Shown: positions 34,519 to 44,368, counted from the stretch's first letter. The stretch is 64,000 bases of DNA from GCA-002050365 sp964237235 (GCA_964237235.1 CAXSGY010000008.1:62001-126000), one strand, 5' to 3'. Numbers and translations are program-made. The notes: generated by a model from the sequence alone, not told the origin.

Positions 34519-36726
34519 TTAAGAATTCACGCGCTCGACGGCGATGACACCGGGAACTTGTTCGACCGAATGGATAACCTTATCAAGGTGTTTTTTGTCG
34601 AAAACTTCAACATTTACTTCAATCAAACCGCGGTCGTTTTTGGAAATTTCGGCGCGCGCGTCGCGGATGCCGGTTTTAATGTCGGCAATCGCATTGGTAA
34701 TTCCGGCGAGCATTCCGGTGCGGTTTTCGGTAGTGGCGAGCAGCCTGACCGATTGAATTTCCTTGCCGTCGCCCTTCGCCCATTCGACCTCGACGATGCG
34801 GTCCCGGTTGACCATCAGCTGGGCAACGTTTTTACAGCGTTTGTTATGCACGACAATGCCTTTGCCAAGCGAGATGTAGCCGATGATGTCTTCGCCGCGC
34901 AAAGGATTGCAACAACGTGCGCGCGTCGTCAAAAGATTGTCCACACCTTTGACGACAATCGCGTCTTCGCCGAGACCGATAAATTTTTTGACAGCTTTGA
35001 CACCGCTTTCCAGCCGCGTTTCGTTTTTCTTGTCCGGGTCGAGTTCGGCGAATTTTTCCGCGCCAAGGAATTTCGCAATCACGTTGCGCGGCAGAGTTTT
35101 GCCGTAACCGATGGAAACGAGCAAATCTTCCGGTCGGCTCAAGCCGTATTCATTAGCGATGCGCTTCATTGCGTCTTCGTTATGAATCAGCTTTTTCGAC
35201 GAAAGGCGGAATTTGTCGGCTTCCTTTTCAAGCAGTTTGCGTCCCATTTCGATTGATTCGGCGCGTTGCTGCTCGGCAATCCAGTGACGGACGCGGTTGC
35301 GCGCCTTCGACGTAACGACGTAATTGAGCCAATCGCGTGAAGGCTTTGAATTTGGCGTAGTCAGAATTTCGATGACATCGCCGTTTTGAATTTCGGTTCT
35401 GAGCGGCACGATCCGCCCTTTGACTTTCGCGCCCGTGCAGTTGTCGCCGACTTCCGAATGAATCGCGTAGGCGAAATCAATCGGTGTCGCGCCGCGCGGC
35501 AACTGGATGATTTTGCCCATCGGCGTAAATGCGTAAACGTCCTTCGGGTATAAATCGAGCTTTAAGGATTCGATAAAATCTTCCGAATCTTCGGTTTCCC
35601 GCGTCGTTTCGACGAGCGGCAAAAGCAATTTTTCGACGGTTTTGCGAAGCTCGTCGAGGCTCGCGTCGTCGTCGCGCTTGCCGAGCTTGCTTTCCTTGTA
35701 TTTCCAGTGCGCCGCCACGCCTTCTTCGGCGACCTGATGCATTTCTTCGGTGCGAATCTGAACTTCAAACGATTGACCGTTGTCGCCGATGACCGATGTG
35801 TGCAACGACTGATAAAGGTTATCGCGCGGATTGCCGATCCAGTCCTTGAAGCGTTCGGGAACCGGTGTCCATATGTCGTGAACGACGCTTAACGCCACGT
35901 AACAATTCTTTTTATCGTTCGGCGTGATAATTCGTGCGGCGATCAGATCGTAAACTTCTTCGATGGTAAGCTTCCGTTTTTTCAGTTTTTTCCAGAGTGA
36001 ATAGAGACGCTTGACGCGCCCTTGCACTTCGACAAATGGCACGTCGTTTTCAGCGAGCTTTTCTCGAATCGTGCCGGTGATTTTTTCAATCATCGCCTCG
36101 AGTTCGGGACGACGCGATTCAACTTCTTTTGAAAGTTTTTTATATTCTTCGGGATATAGGTTTTGAAACGATAAATCTTCGAGTTCGCTGCGGATTTTCC
36201 CCATTCCGAGCCGGTGCGCGATGGGCGCGTAAATATCGAGCGTTTCCTGTGAAATGCGGGCGCGTTTTTCCGGTTTCAAAAACTGCATCGTCCGCATATT
36301 GTGCAGACGGTCGGCGAGTTTGATAAGCACGACGCGCACGTCCGTAATCATCGCCAAAACCATCTTGCGGACATTTTCGGCTTGCTGTTTTTCTTTGGAA
36401 AGATTGCTGATGTGCGCGATTTTCGTCAAACCGTCAACGAGCCGTGTTATTTCGTCGCCGAAATACTCACGAATCGTATCGAGGTCAACCAGTGTATCTT
36501 CGACGACATCGTGCAAAAGTCCGGTCGAAACGCTCGTTTCATCGAGCCGCATATCAGCCAGAATATCGGCAACTTCAATCGGATGCACCAGATAAGGCTC
36601 GCCAGAAGCGCGTTTTTGTCCGCGGTGATGCATTGCCGAGAAAAGATATGCCCGCCGAATTAAATCTACATTCGGATCGCGGCGATTTTTCTCGACCTTT
36701 TCGATGACATCTTCGATGCGAATCAT
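34519..36726 (-). CDS. rel: Bifunctional (p)ppGpp synthetase/hydrolase Rel
   Basis: A 735-aa stringent-response enzyme. Domains in order are the HD hydrolase (about 30-190: HHRGQKRASGEPYLVHP, LLHDVVEDT, LADRLHNMRT), the synthetase (about 230-345: GRVKRLYSLWKKLKKR, YQSLHTSVIG), TGS (about 395-460: YAFTPMGKIIQLPRGATPIDFAY), a zinc-finger/helical region (RCCNPLRGEDIIGYIS) and ACT (about 660-735). Both catalytic halves look intact, so it should make and degrade (p)ppGpp. No second small synthetase was seen. Length matches RelA/SpoT long forms. Confidence 0.97.
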   Translation of the reverse strand: MIRIEDVIEKVEKNRRDPNVDLIRRAYLFSAMHHRGQKRASGEPYLVHPIEVADILADMRLDETSVSTGLLHDVVEDTLVDLDTIREYFGDEITRLVDGLTKIAHISNLSKEKQQAENVRKMVLAMITDVRVVLIKLADRLHNMRTMQFLKPEKRARISQETLDIYAPIAHRLGMGKIRSELEDLSFQNLYPEEYKKLSKEVESRRPELEAMIEKITGTIREKLAENDVPFVEVQGRVKRLYSLWKKLKKRKLTIEEVYDLIAARIITPNDKKNCYVALSVVHDIWTPVPERFKDWIGNPRDNLYQSLHTSVIGDNGQSFEVQIRTEEMHQVAEEGVAAHWKYKESKLGKRDDDASLDELRKTVEKLLLPLVETTRETEDSEDFIESLKLDLYPKDVYAFTPMGKIIQLPRGATPIDFAYAIHSEVGDNCTGAKVKGRIVPLRTEIQNGDVIEILTTPNSKPSRDWLNYVVTSKARNRVRHWIAEQQRAESIEMGRKLLEKEADKFRLSSKKLIHNEDAMKRIANEYGLSRPEDLLVSIGYGKTLPRNVIAKFLGAEKFAELDPDKKNETRLESGVKAVKKFIGLGEDAIVVKGVDNLLTTRARCCNPLRGEDIIGYISLGKGIVVHNKRCKNVAQLMVNRDRIVEVEWAKGDGKEIQSVRLLATTENRTGMLAGITNAIADIKTGIRDARAEISKNDRGLIEVNVEVFDKKHLDKVIHSVEQVPGVIAVERVNS

Positions 36727-36859
36727 AAAACAGTTATCAGTTACCGGTTACCAGTTAAATGTATGTTTACTGATAACAGATAACTGACAATAATGGCGAT
36801 ACCCAATTTGTTATTTTAATTGAGTATCGCCTGTCTTGAAAGTAAGTTCGGGAAAATCC

Positions 36860-37726
36860 CTATTTCTTATTTGCCGCTTCTTCCTTTTTCTTTTGTTCTT
36901 CGGCGACAGCATCTTCCTTGGCTTTTCTGGCAGTAGCCAGTTCGGTAAATCTGTCTTTTGCTTTTTCAGCCTGGGCTTTGAAATCTTCCTTCTGCTGATT
37001 GTTGCCTTCCATTTCGGCGAGACGCATCTGTTGAACTAACAAGTTCGCTTTGTAAGACCAGACGGCATCGCTGTTAGTGTCGAGTTTTTCCGCCCTGTCT
37101 ATCAGCTCGCTGCCCTTCTGAACGCACTGTTTGAATTCATCAAACTTTGACGGGTCCTGCGGTTTGGTAAATTGGAAAACTTGTTTGCCGTCTTTCGTAA
37201 CCGTTTTCTTGGCGGGTTCGACATCGGAGATTTCGTTGGCGCAAGAGTATTGTTTGCCGGCGAGTTTTGTTAAAGCTTCGGCACGTTGTTCGCCCGGAAC
37301 CTGTTCATTATTCGCGCGGTCATTAACCCATTTGCTCCATTCGTCGGTCTTATTAAGATTTTCCAACAAATTGGCAACGGCGTTGAAAGAGCTTTGGTCT
37401 TTAGTATTTTCCGCCAAAACTTTTTTATATTCGGCAATCGCCTGTTCGGCTTTTGCTGTTTCTCCACGATTACCGATAAATTCTGAATGTAAAGTTCTCG
37501 CTAAAAACAGTTGAGCGGTTTTACCTTCTTCGGTTTGCCCGGACGGATCGCGGCTGATCGCGCTGCGAAAAAGTTCTTCAGCTTCCTGAAATTTTCTATC
37601 CTTGTAAGCCTTTCCGCCGTCAACTAAATCCTTCCGCGCGAAAATTCGGTTGTAATAAGAGCAGTTGGCTCCTAATAAAGTCGCTAACAAAACTAAACCA
37701 ATTACACTTAAACGAGACAATCTCAT
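36860..37726 (-). CDS. TPR-containing lipoprotein upstream-linked to Tol/Exb genes
   Basis: A 288-aa lipoprotein. The signal peptide ends LLGANC, with Cys22 as the lipidation site. Residues about 35-125 carry tetratricopeptide-type helices (GKAYKDRKFQEAEELFRSAISRDP). The C-terminal 40 residues are a Lys/Glu/Ala coiled coil ending EEQKKKEEAANKK. It is the last gene of the same-strand TonB-ExbB-ExbD-ExbD run, 70 bp after the second ExbD, so it may be the envelope partner of that system, in the way YbgF/CpoB follows Tol genes. That is inference from position and TPR content. Confidence 0.8.
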   Translation of the reverse strand: MRLSRLSVIGLVLLATLLGANCSYYNRIFARKDLVDGGKAYKDRKFQEAEELFRSAISRDPSGQTEEGKTAQLFLARTLHSEFIGNRGETAKAEQAIAEYKKVLAENTKDQSSFNAVANLLENLNKTDEWSKWVNDRANNEQVPGEQRAEALTKLAGKQYSCANEISDVEPAKKTVTKDGKQVFQFTKPQDPSKFDEFKQCVQKGSELIDRAEKLDTNSDAVWSYKANLLVQQMRLAEMEGNNQQKEDFKAQAEKAKDRFTELATARKAKEDAVAEEQKKKEEAANKK

Positions 37727-37796
37727 TTTTGACTCCCTTTTATAAAACGGCTAGCCGAGCAAGCGATGGTGTATTCGCGTCGGCTAACCGCCAAAA

Positions 37797-38273
37797 TTAT
37801 TCTGTTAAATCATCAATCTGCAACCCAATCGGCTGCGCTCCGGCTTGTTTTACCGCATCAATCACCTTAACGACCTCGCCGTATTTAACCGAGCGCGGCG
37901 ATTTGATGAAAACCGTTTTTTCGACTTCGTTTGTTCCTTCGCGGAAAACGCCGCCGGCTTCACGATCTTTAAATGTCGCTGCTAATTTGGTTGTTAACGC
38001 GCTCGCATCTGAAACGTCGCCGGCATTTTCATTATTCAGCGTAATTTTTTTATCGCTTTTGTTGATGGCCACGACTAATGTCAAAGGATTCGGGTGCGGC
38101 GGAGCTTGATTTTCATCAGGTTTCGGCTCAGCCGGAACTTTCGCTTCAAACCGACTTGGTTTTAAAGGCGTAATGACCATAAAAATAATCAGAAGCACCA
38201 GTAAAACGTCAATCAGCGGCGTTACATTGATTGATGGAGTGGCTCCGCCGGAGCCTCCCGTAGACATTCCCAT
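37797..38273 (-). CDS. exbD: ExbD/TolR family protein, second copy
   Basis: A 158-aa ExbD-type protein with a single N-terminal transmembrane helix carrying the conserved Asp in NVTPLIDVLLVLLIIFMVI, followed by a periplasmic domain ending VKQAGAQPIGLQIDDLTE. It is part of the proton channel that energises TonB or moves the envelope. It lies directly downstream of another ExbD gene, so the complex may contain two different ExbD types. A Gly/Ser-rich N terminus precedes the helix. Confidence 0.93.
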   Translation of the reverse strand: MGMSTGGSGGATPSINVTPLIDVLLVLLIIFMVITPLKPSRFEAKVPAEPKPDENQAPPHPNPLTLVVAINKSDKKITLNNENAGDVSDASALTTKLAATFKDREAGGVFREGTNEVEKTVFIKSPRSVKYGEVVKVIDAVKQAGAQPIGLQIDDLTE

Positions 38274-38292
38274 AATTAAATTACTCCCTCAA

Positions 38293-38736
38293 TTATTCTG
38301 CGGCTTCGCCCTTCTTTTTACGGTCGGCGACCAAGCCAATTTTGTCTATGTCCTGTTTTCGGATCGTGTCAATCGCTTCGACAACTTTTCCGTAGTCAAC
38401 GTCAACACCGCTTTTGATATAAACGATACGCTTGTCGGGAGTCTTGTTTTCCATCAATTTCTTGATTTTTTCTCCCAGAGCGGTGAGTGGATATTGATCC
38501 TTCCCGATGTAAAAATTACTGTTATCGGGAATCGCGACGACGACGGACGTATCTTTTGCAATATCGCCGTCCTCATCAGGACTAATCATATTTTTCGGAA
38601 GATTGACCGAAACTCCCTGCTGCAGAAGCGGCGTGACGATCATAAAAATGATCAGTAACACGAGCATTACGTCAACCATCGGAGTTACGTTGATTTCCGA
38701 GTTATACTCATCGGAACCACCGACTGCCATTCCCAT
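38293..38736 (-). CDS. exbD: ExbD/TolR family protein, first copy
   Basis: A 147-aa ExbD-type protein with the same N-terminal plan as its neighbour (NVTPMVDVMLVLLIIFMIV with the proton-pathway Asp) but a different periplasmic domain containing NSNFYIGKDQYPL. It is 37 bp downstream of ExbB. The N termini MGMAVGGSD and MGMSTGGSG are close, which suggests an old tandem duplication followed by divergence of the periplasmic halves. Confidence 0.93.
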   Translation of the reverse strand: MGMAVGGSDEYNSEINVTPMVDVMLVLLIIFMIVTPLLQQGVSVNLPKNMISPDEDGDIAKDTSVVVAIPDNSNFYIGKDQYPLTALGEKIKKLMENKTPDKRIVYIKSGVDVDYGKVVEAIDTIRKQDIDKIGLVADRKKKGEAAE

Positions 38737-38773
38737 AAAAAATTGCTCCTCTTGTTAAAACCTTTGGTTAAGT

Positions 38774-39526
38774 TTAGCTGTTTAGCTGATTGGTGCGCTG
38801 TTTAATAAAATAGTCAACCAACTCCGAAGCGGAATTTTCCATCTCGACGCTGAAACTGGTCACTTTATTCGTAAAGTAATTGAACAGCCACACCGCCGGA
38901 ACAGCTACCGCAATTCCGAATGCCGTCGCCACGAGAGCTTCGGCAATCGAGCCGCCGACCGCGCCGATACCGGCAGTTTCGTTGGTTCGCAGGGCGTTAA
39001 ATGCACCAATGATGCCGACCACCGTGCCGAACAAGCCGACGAACGGTGCAGTTGAACCGACCGTTGCGAGACCGGAAAGTCCGCGTTTCAATTCGGCGGT
39101 TTTGACGGCGATGGCGCGTTGCAATGCGCGTTTCGACGCTTCCATTTCTTCACCCGAAATTTCGGTGTTGCCTTGGTGCGCGGCGAATTCCTTCAAGCCC
39201 GAGGAAACGACCATCGCTAAATGCGAATCCTTATGTCTGTCACTGATATTGATCGCTTCGTCAATATTGCTGTTCTTCAAAGCCTGAGCCACTTTCGGCG
39301 CATATTGGCGCGATTGTTGTTTGGCTTTGTTATAAGTCAAATAACGCTCGATTCCGATGGCGATCATATAAACCGACATCAATAAAAGCGTGCCGATAAC
39401 GATCCAGCCCGGAATCGTCAAACTTTTTGCGATATCATAGATACCGAACGAAGGCGCGGCTTCGTTAGCGAAGAGAAAGAAAAACCCCGCAAATTTTGTC
39501 AACATCAAACTACTTAAAAAAGTCAT
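38774..39526 (-). CDS. exbB: ExbB/TolQ/MotA-type proton channel protein
   Basis: A 250-aa three-helix membrane protein with TM segments near 35-55, 150-175 and 195-220. The family motif GLSGLATVGSTAPFVGLFGTVVGIIGAF and the C-terminal AEALVATAFGIAVAVPAVWLFNYF are clear. It assembles as a pentamer around ExbD to couple proton flow to TonB motion. It sits between the TonB-like gene and two ExbD genes on the same strand. It is slightly longer than E. coli ExbB because of an added N-terminal hydrophobic stretch. Confidence 0.95.
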   Translation of the reverse strand: MTFLSSLMLTKFAGFFFLFANEAAPSFGIYDIAKSLTIPGWIVIGTLLLMSVYMIAIGIERYLTYNKAKQQSRQYAPKVAQALKNSNIDEAINISDRHKDSHLAMVVSSGLKEFAAHQGNTEISGEEMEASKRALQRAIAVKTAELKRGLSGLATVGSTAPFVGLFGTVVGIIGAFNALRTNETAGIGAVGGSIAEALVATAFGIAVAVPAVWLFNYFTNKVTSFSVEMENSASELVDYFIKQRTNQLNS

Positions 39527-39634
39527 AAATTATCCTCCAAAGAAATCCATTTTTTTTTACGATTGCAGAAAATAAAACTTAAGCGGAAAGAAGCCGTCGC
39601 CAGCTTCTTTCCCTGAAAAGTCGCTCTCCGATAA

Positions 39635-40465
39635 TTACGGCGTAAAATTATAATTAATAATTCCCGTCACGGAAACCGGTTGACCCGAGAGAAGTGTCGG
39701 GGCGAATTTCGCGCCACGCGCCGCTTGTTCAGCCGCCTGTTTAAGCAAAGGATGCCCGCTGACCGCGGTTGCCGAAACGACGTTTCCCTGCTCGTTGATC
39801 GTCACCTGGACGACAACCGTGCCGGCGGCGCGAACCGCTTTGGCGGCAGGCGGATACGGCGGTTTCGGAAGACTCGTCGCTTTACCGTTCAAAACTCCGC
39901 CGGAAATCTTTTTCGGGACGACGGGCTTCGGTGCGGCGGGCGGCGGCGGCGGCGGCGGCGGCGCGGCTTCACCGGTCGTGCCGGTCTTTTCCTCGCCGGT
40001 GCCGTTCTTTAAGCCGGTTCCTTCCGTGTTGCCTTTGCCTTTATAATCGCTCGAAGCAGCATTTTCGGAATCATTATTATTCGAGCCGATACGTGTCGCG
40101 ATACCTTCGCGCGGAGGCTTAACCGTATTCTGAACCACACTGACTTTATCAGGCGGCTGCACGGGCGTTTGATCCATTCTCTGAATTATTTCCGTGCGGG
40201 TATCAACGTTCGGAGCAGCCGCTTTTTCAACTTTTTCAATTTTCTCCGGCGGCGGCGGCGGATCCTCTTCAGCGACCGGAACCGGCGCGACTAAAGACGA
40301 AAGCTCCAAATCGCCCGAACCGAGACCATAATCTTTTGCGAAAAGACTGTAAATCAAGGCACTAAGCAAAATGGCGATCATTACAACGAAAGTGGTCAGC
40401 AAAAAGCCGCCTCTTCGACTATTTTCGCCTGAATTATTTTTCGACTCAACTAATTGATCTAACAT
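39635..40465 (-). CDS. TonB-like energy transducer
   Basis: A 276-aa protein with a cytoplasmic N terminus, one membrane helix (about 25-44) and a long Pro-rich periplasmic linker (EEDPPPPPEKIEK, and an eight-Pro run near 170-178). The C-terminal TonB domain (about 195-276) is LNGKATSLPKPPYPPAAKAV, VVVQVTINEQGNVVSATAVSG and FAPTLLSGQPVSVTGIINYNF. This domain contacts TonB-dependent receptors or other partners. It heads the Exb operon. No TonB-dependent receptor was found in the window, so the substrate is unknown. Confidence 0.9.
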   Translation of the reverse strand: MLDQLVESKNNSGENSRRGGFLLTTFVVMIAILLSALIYSLFAKDYGLGSGDLELSSLVAPVPVAEEDPPPPPEKIEKVEKAAAPNVDTRTEIIQRMDQTPVQPPDKVSVVQNTVKPPREGIATRIGSNNNDSENAASSDYKGKGNTEGTGLKNGTGEEKTGTTGEAAPPPPPPPPAAPKPVVPKKISGGVLNGKATSLPKPPYPPAAKAVRAAGTVVVQVTINEQGNVVSATAVSGHPLLKQAAEQAARGAKFAPTLLSGQPVSVTGIINYNFTP

Positions 40466-40985
40466 ATATATCTTCCTCCCTTTTTTTCCGGTGCCAATTA
40501 TGGGTCAAGGGCTACGAAACTTTATTATTGCTTATATTTAATTTCAATTTGAACAACTAATTGTCATCGCTGTAAATAAAATCCGACGATTAAACCTAAA
40601 AAATCAAGTTTCCGTTTTTCCGTTTTTTAATTCTTTAGTGGATGCAGGGCGGTATCGAACTTTTGCCGGTATTACACACAAAAGCACTACGAAATTCCCC
40701 GACGCTTCTCACGATACGGAAAAAAGCAGATACAAAATATTTAATTGACCAGCAACGTTTTGAAGTCTAAAACCTTAAGCCGAGAAAGTCAAGAAAATAT
40801 TTATGATTTATATAAATTTTCGAGAAAAACTTTAAAGTTATTACACTGTAAAATAAAAAGCCGCCGCCTTTTCATCCGGTTATCTTTAAAACGCCGATTT
40901 TCGCCGAAACGTGTGCATTCGATTGAATTCTAAATGCCGTTTATAAGCGAAAATCAGCGGAAAATATTTAGTTTTTTCTTTTCGG
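40466..40985. other. Intergenic region without a recognised gene
   Basis: A 520-bp AT-rich gap between the TonB-like gene start and the secF stop (both minus strand). It should contain the promoter of the Exb operon near 40470-40560. I found no convincing open frame, tRNA or repeat. A 62-codon plus frame (40745-40933) is rich in Lys/Arg/Ser without a motif and was not accepted. Confidence 0.55.
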
Positions 40986-42098
40986 TCAGCGAGCAATCGG
41001 TCTTCTGGAAACCGAGCGGCGCGACGCGGAAGCCAGTCTCTCGGATTTCTGAGTTTCGGCACGTCTGGTTTTCGCCGCGCCGAGCTTGTCCTGCCACCAA
41101 ATCGCAATCGGACTGGCGATGGCAATTGTCGAATATGTTCCGTAAACAATTCCGACGAGGAGCGCGAGCGAGAAGCTTCTTAAAACTTCGCCGCCGAACA
41201 AAACCAGAGCCAGCACTGATAAAAGAACTAAACCGGCGGTGATAACCGTCCGTGAAAGCGTCTGGTTGATCGAATCGTTGGTGATTTTGAAAAGCGTGTC
41301 GGTGCGGTTGACGGCTAAGTTTTCACGTATGCGGTCGAAGATAACGATTGAGTCGTTGACCGAGAATCCGACGATGGTTAAAATCGCCGCGATGACCGTT
41401 AAATTGATTTCCCATTGGAAAATCGAGAACAGCGCAAGCACCATCAAAACGTCGTGAAAGACGGCGATGACCGCGCCGGCGGCATACGTCCAATCGTAGC
41501 GAAACGCGATGAACAAAAGAATGCCGACCAAACCCAGAAGCGTCGCGGCGACGGCTTGATTTCTAAGCTGCGAACCGGCAATCGCGCCGACCGAATCGGT
41601 GCCGATAATTTTATACGCGGCATCCGGCGCGGCATCGAGCGCGGTTTCGCCTTCGGCTTCCCTACCGAACGTATCGAGAGCTTTCTTAACGGTCGTGCGA
41701 CCGGCTTGCACCTGCGCCTGGATGTTGGCGTTGTTCTGCTCGCCGTTCGGCTGCGCTTCGGGTGCGGGTGCGGCTTCCGTCGCATTTTCGATCAGCGGAA
41801 TTTTTATCAGAACTTCGTCCGGCTTGTCGGTCGAAGATTGAATCACCGGATCGCCCACGCCGACCGTATTTAATGCCGAACGAATTTCGTCGTCCGAAGG
41901 TTTCTGCTTAAATTTCGCGGTAACGACCGTGCCGCCTTTGAAGTCTACGCCGAGATTAAAGGCTTCCGTGCCGCCCGGCGTAAATTGTCTGGCGAGCGTC
42001 GAAGCGAGTCCGGCGAGCATTACAAAAATGGAAATGGCGATGAATATGCGCCGTTTTCCAAGCCAATCAATATGAATATTCTGAAAAAAATTAAACAT
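40986..42098 (-). CDS. secF: Protein translocase subunit SecF
   Basis: A 370-aa SecF with six expected transmembrane helices and the periplasmic P1 region. Diagnostics are GVDFKGGTVVTAKF, the helix IAFRYDWTYAAGAVIAVFHDV, GFSVNDSIVIFDRIRENL, and NQTLSRTVITAGLVLLSVLAL. The P1 loop (about 90-170) holds an Ala/Gln/Asn-rich insertion. The C-terminal tail is basic and Ser/Arg-rich (SRRSVSRRPIAR). With SecD it uses proton force to pull exported proteins across the membrane. It is 177 bp downstream of secD. Confidence 0.96.
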   Translation of the reverse strand: MFNFFQNIHIDWLGKRRIFIAISIFVMLAGLASTLARQFTPGGTEAFNLGVDFKGGTVVTAKFKQKPSDDEIRSALNTVGVGDPVIQSSTDKPDEVLIKIPLIENATEAAPAPEAQPNGEQNNANIQAQVQAGRTTVKKALDTFGREAEGETALDAAPDAAYKIIGTDSVGAIAGSQLRNQAVAATLLGLVGILLFIAFRYDWTYAAGAVIAVFHDVLMVLALFSIFQWEINLTVIAAILTIVGFSVNDSIVIFDRIRENLAVNRTDTLFKITNDSINQTLSRTVITAGLVLLSVLALVLFGGEVLRSFSLALLVGIVYGTYSTIAIASPIAIWWQDKLGAAKTRRAETQKSERLASASRRSVSRRPIAR

Positions 42099-42120
42099 TT
42101 CTTTATTTGAGTTGCTTTAA

Positions 42121-42262
42121 GTTGCAGAAAGTTTCAGGAAGTTACAGAAAGTTTCAGATAGTTTTAGAATCTAAAGTTTTTGAAAACTTTTAAGACTGTC
42201 TGAAATTTTCCCAAATCTTCCTTAACTTTCTGCAACTACCTGAAACTTTCTGAAACTTACCG
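42121..42262. repeat. Repeat-rich spacer between secD and secF
   Basis: The gap is built of GTTGCAGAAAGTTTCAGGAAGTT-like words, truncated and repeated directly and in inverse. A perfect 13-bp inverted pair lies at 42121-42133 and 42224-42236, and several imperfect copies overlap. It may form a long hairpin in the secD-secF message. Confidence 0.7.
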
Positions 42263-42275
42263 CAACCGGCGAAAA

Positions 42276-43958
42276 TTAGATGCTGAGTTTCTGCATATTC
42301 GGATTCCGGCTCAGGAGCCATTTGAAAATCGTGCGCGAAACAAAAACCGCCGTAAATAAATTGATGACCAAACCGAGAATCAACGTCACGGCAAATCCCT
42401 TGATCGGACCCGAACCGTATAGATACAGGATTATAGAAGAAATAATCGTCGTGATATGCGTGTCGATAATGGTCACAAAAGCGCGGTCGAAACCGATGCT
42501 GATTGATTCGGGAACGGAAAATCCGAGCCGCAACTCTTCGCGGATGCGCTCGAAGATCAGCACGTTCGAGTCAACTGCCATCCCGATGCCGAGAATCAGA
42601 CCGGCGATGCCGGGCAGCGTCAAAGTCGAGCCGAAAACGACGAGTGCCGCCATCGTCAGGAGCATATTCAAAATCAAAGCGATAACGGCGTTCACGCCCG
42701 AACCGCGATAATAGAACAGCATAAATAATATGACTAAAGCCAGACCGCCGATTGACGCGGCAACGCCCGAACGAATCGAATCCGCGCCGAGGCTTGGTCC
42801 CACCGTGCGTTCTTCTTGATATTCGATAGCCGCGGGCAGCGCGCCGGATTTCAGGGTTAAAGCCAAATCGTCGGCGTTTTGTTTAGTAAATCTGCCGTCA
42901 ATTTGTCCCTGATCGAAAATCTGTGATTTGATGTAGGCGATTGATTTGACTTCGCCGTTCAGGACGACCGCCATATAATTGCCGACGTTTTTGCCCGTCC
43001 AGTCGCCGAACTTCTGCGCGCCCGAAGGTTTGAATGCAAAACTGATTTGATAGTCGCTGCCGCTGCCGGTGCGCGAAACGGCGTTCGCGTCGCGCAGCTC
43101 GCCGCCGTCAACCACCGCCGGAGTTTCGACCACGACATATTTCGGGGGCTTCGGTGCTTGTGTATTTTGATTAAGCGTCGGCGCATCTTCGCGTTCGGTA
43201 TAAACGATTACTTTGCGCGTATCGGTGTCTTTGCCGCCGATGGTCGCTAAAGCGGCTTCCTGCGTCGGATAGGTTTGCAAATTCGGATTCGGCGGGCTGA
43301 CGACCTTCATTAATTCGAGCTTCGATTCGCCGCGAATTAATTCTTTGATGCGTTCAGGGTTTTCAACGCCGGGCATCTGCAAAAGGATTTGCCCCGAATC
43401 GGCGCGTCCCTGTCTTTGCAGAGTCGGTTCTTTTACGCCGAAGGAATTAATGCGGCTGTCTATAATCTTTAGGGCTTGATCGGTCGCCTGTTCCTTTAAT
43501 TTCGCCTGCGTTTGTCCGTTTAAAGACCAGGTGATCGTGCTGCCGCTCGTGTTTTCCGTCCAGTTGGCAAAATCAACTTTTTTCCTGACGGCATCAATCA
43601 CGGCTTGCGATTGCGATTCATCAGTCAGATTCAAAGTCACCGAATAATTGTTATTTTCGGCGACGTATGAACCGTCTCCGACCGGAAGCTTCGCGTCTTT
43701 GGCGGCGGTCACGGCGGCGACTTCGTTATTCTGAGTTAAATTTTTCAGATATTCGTCGGTTTTGACGCGCATCAGAAGATGCGAGCCGCCTTTCAAATCG
43801 AGACCGAGATTAATGTTTTTGGCGAGATTGGTTTTAATCCCATCCAACGTAAAATCATTCGCCGACACGGAGCCGCGCGGTCCGAAAACCAAAAACAGCC
43901 CGATCACCGTGATAACTAAAATAATCGCCGTTCTAATTAATAAGCCGGTATTTCTCAT
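42276..43958 (-). CDS. secD: Protein translocase subunit SecD
   Basis: A 560-aa SecD. The first helix is followed by GLDLKGGSHLLMRVKTDEYL, a large periplasmic P1 region (about 60-380), and five C-terminal helices with GPSLGADSIRSGV, LTLPGIAGLILGIGMAVDSNVLIFERIREEL and DTHITTIISSIILYLYGSGPIKGFAVTLILG. All are typical. It partners SecF and YajC. Gene order tgt-yajC-secD-secF on one strand is the classical arrangement. Confidence 0.97.
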   Translation of the reverse strand: MRNTGLLIRTAIILVITVIGLFLVFGPRGSVSANDFTLDGIKTNLAKNINLGLDLKGGSHLLMRVKTDEYLKNLTQNNEVAAVTAAKDAKLPVGDGSYVAENNNYSVTLNLTDESQSQAVIDAVRKKVDFANWTENTSGSTITWSLNGQTQAKLKEQATDQALKIIDSRINSFGVKEPTLQRQGRADSGQILLQMPGVENPERIKELIRGESKLELMKVVSPPNPNLQTYPTQEAALATIGGKDTDTRKVIVYTEREDAPTLNQNTQAPKPPKYVVVETPAVVDGGELRDANAVSRTGSGSDYQISFAFKPSGAQKFGDWTGKNVGNYMAVVLNGEVKSIAYIKSQIFDQGQIDGRFTKQNADDLALTLKSGALPAAIEYQEERTVGPSLGADSIRSGVAASIGGLALVILFMLFYYRGSGVNAVIALILNMLLTMAALVVFGSTLTLPGIAGLILGIGMAVDSNVLIFERIREELRLGFSVPESISIGFDRAFVTIIDTHITTIISSIILYLYGSGPIKGFAVTLILGLVINLFTAVFVSRTIFKWLLSRNPNMQKLSI

Positions 43959-44008
43959 TGTTCGTTGCAGAGTTTTTTAAATGCTCTATAAAATAAATGC
44001 TTTTTTGT

Positions 44009-44317
44009 TTATTTATCTTCCGCCTGTCGTTTGCCGACGACCGCACTGCGCGCGACTTCGATAAACGATTTCTCCGCGCTTTGAATAACAAAACTCGTGT
44101 CTCTCAATTCTTTGATCTTGCCGATAACGCCGCCGTTGGTGACAACTTCGTCGTTGATTTTCAAATCGGCGACCATCGCTTCGTTTTCCTTGCGCTGCTT
44201 TTGCTGCGGTCGAATCAAAAGAAAGTAAAAAATTAAAGCGATTGGCAGAAAAAGGAAGACCGTTGACCAGATGCTTCCGCCGCCTTCGCTCTGAAAATAA
44301 AGTAGTAATAAGTTCAT
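44009..44317 (-). CDS. yajC: Preprotein translocase subunit YajC
   Basis: A 102-aa YajC. The ATG at 44315-44317 gives MNLLLLYFQSEGG, with a single membrane helix (LPIALIFYFLLIRPQQKQRKE). The cytoplasmic domain (INDEVVTNGGVIGKI) follows. A TTG nine codons upstream is not needed. It lies between tgt and secD, as in many bacteria. Confidence 0.93.
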   Translation of the reverse strand: MNLLLLYFQSEGGGSIWSTVFLFLPIALIFYFLLIRPQQKQRKENEAMVADLKINDEVVTNGGVIGKIKELRDTSFVIQSAEKSFIEVARSAVVGKRQAEDK

Positions 44318-44368
44318 TATTTTAATCTTGCGAGAAAAAAACAATCATATACATTTACAAACCGTTTA

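Noticed and set aside
40745..40933. 62-codon plus-strand frame between the TonB-like gene and secF
   Set aside because: Basic low-complexity translation without a ribosome site or motif.
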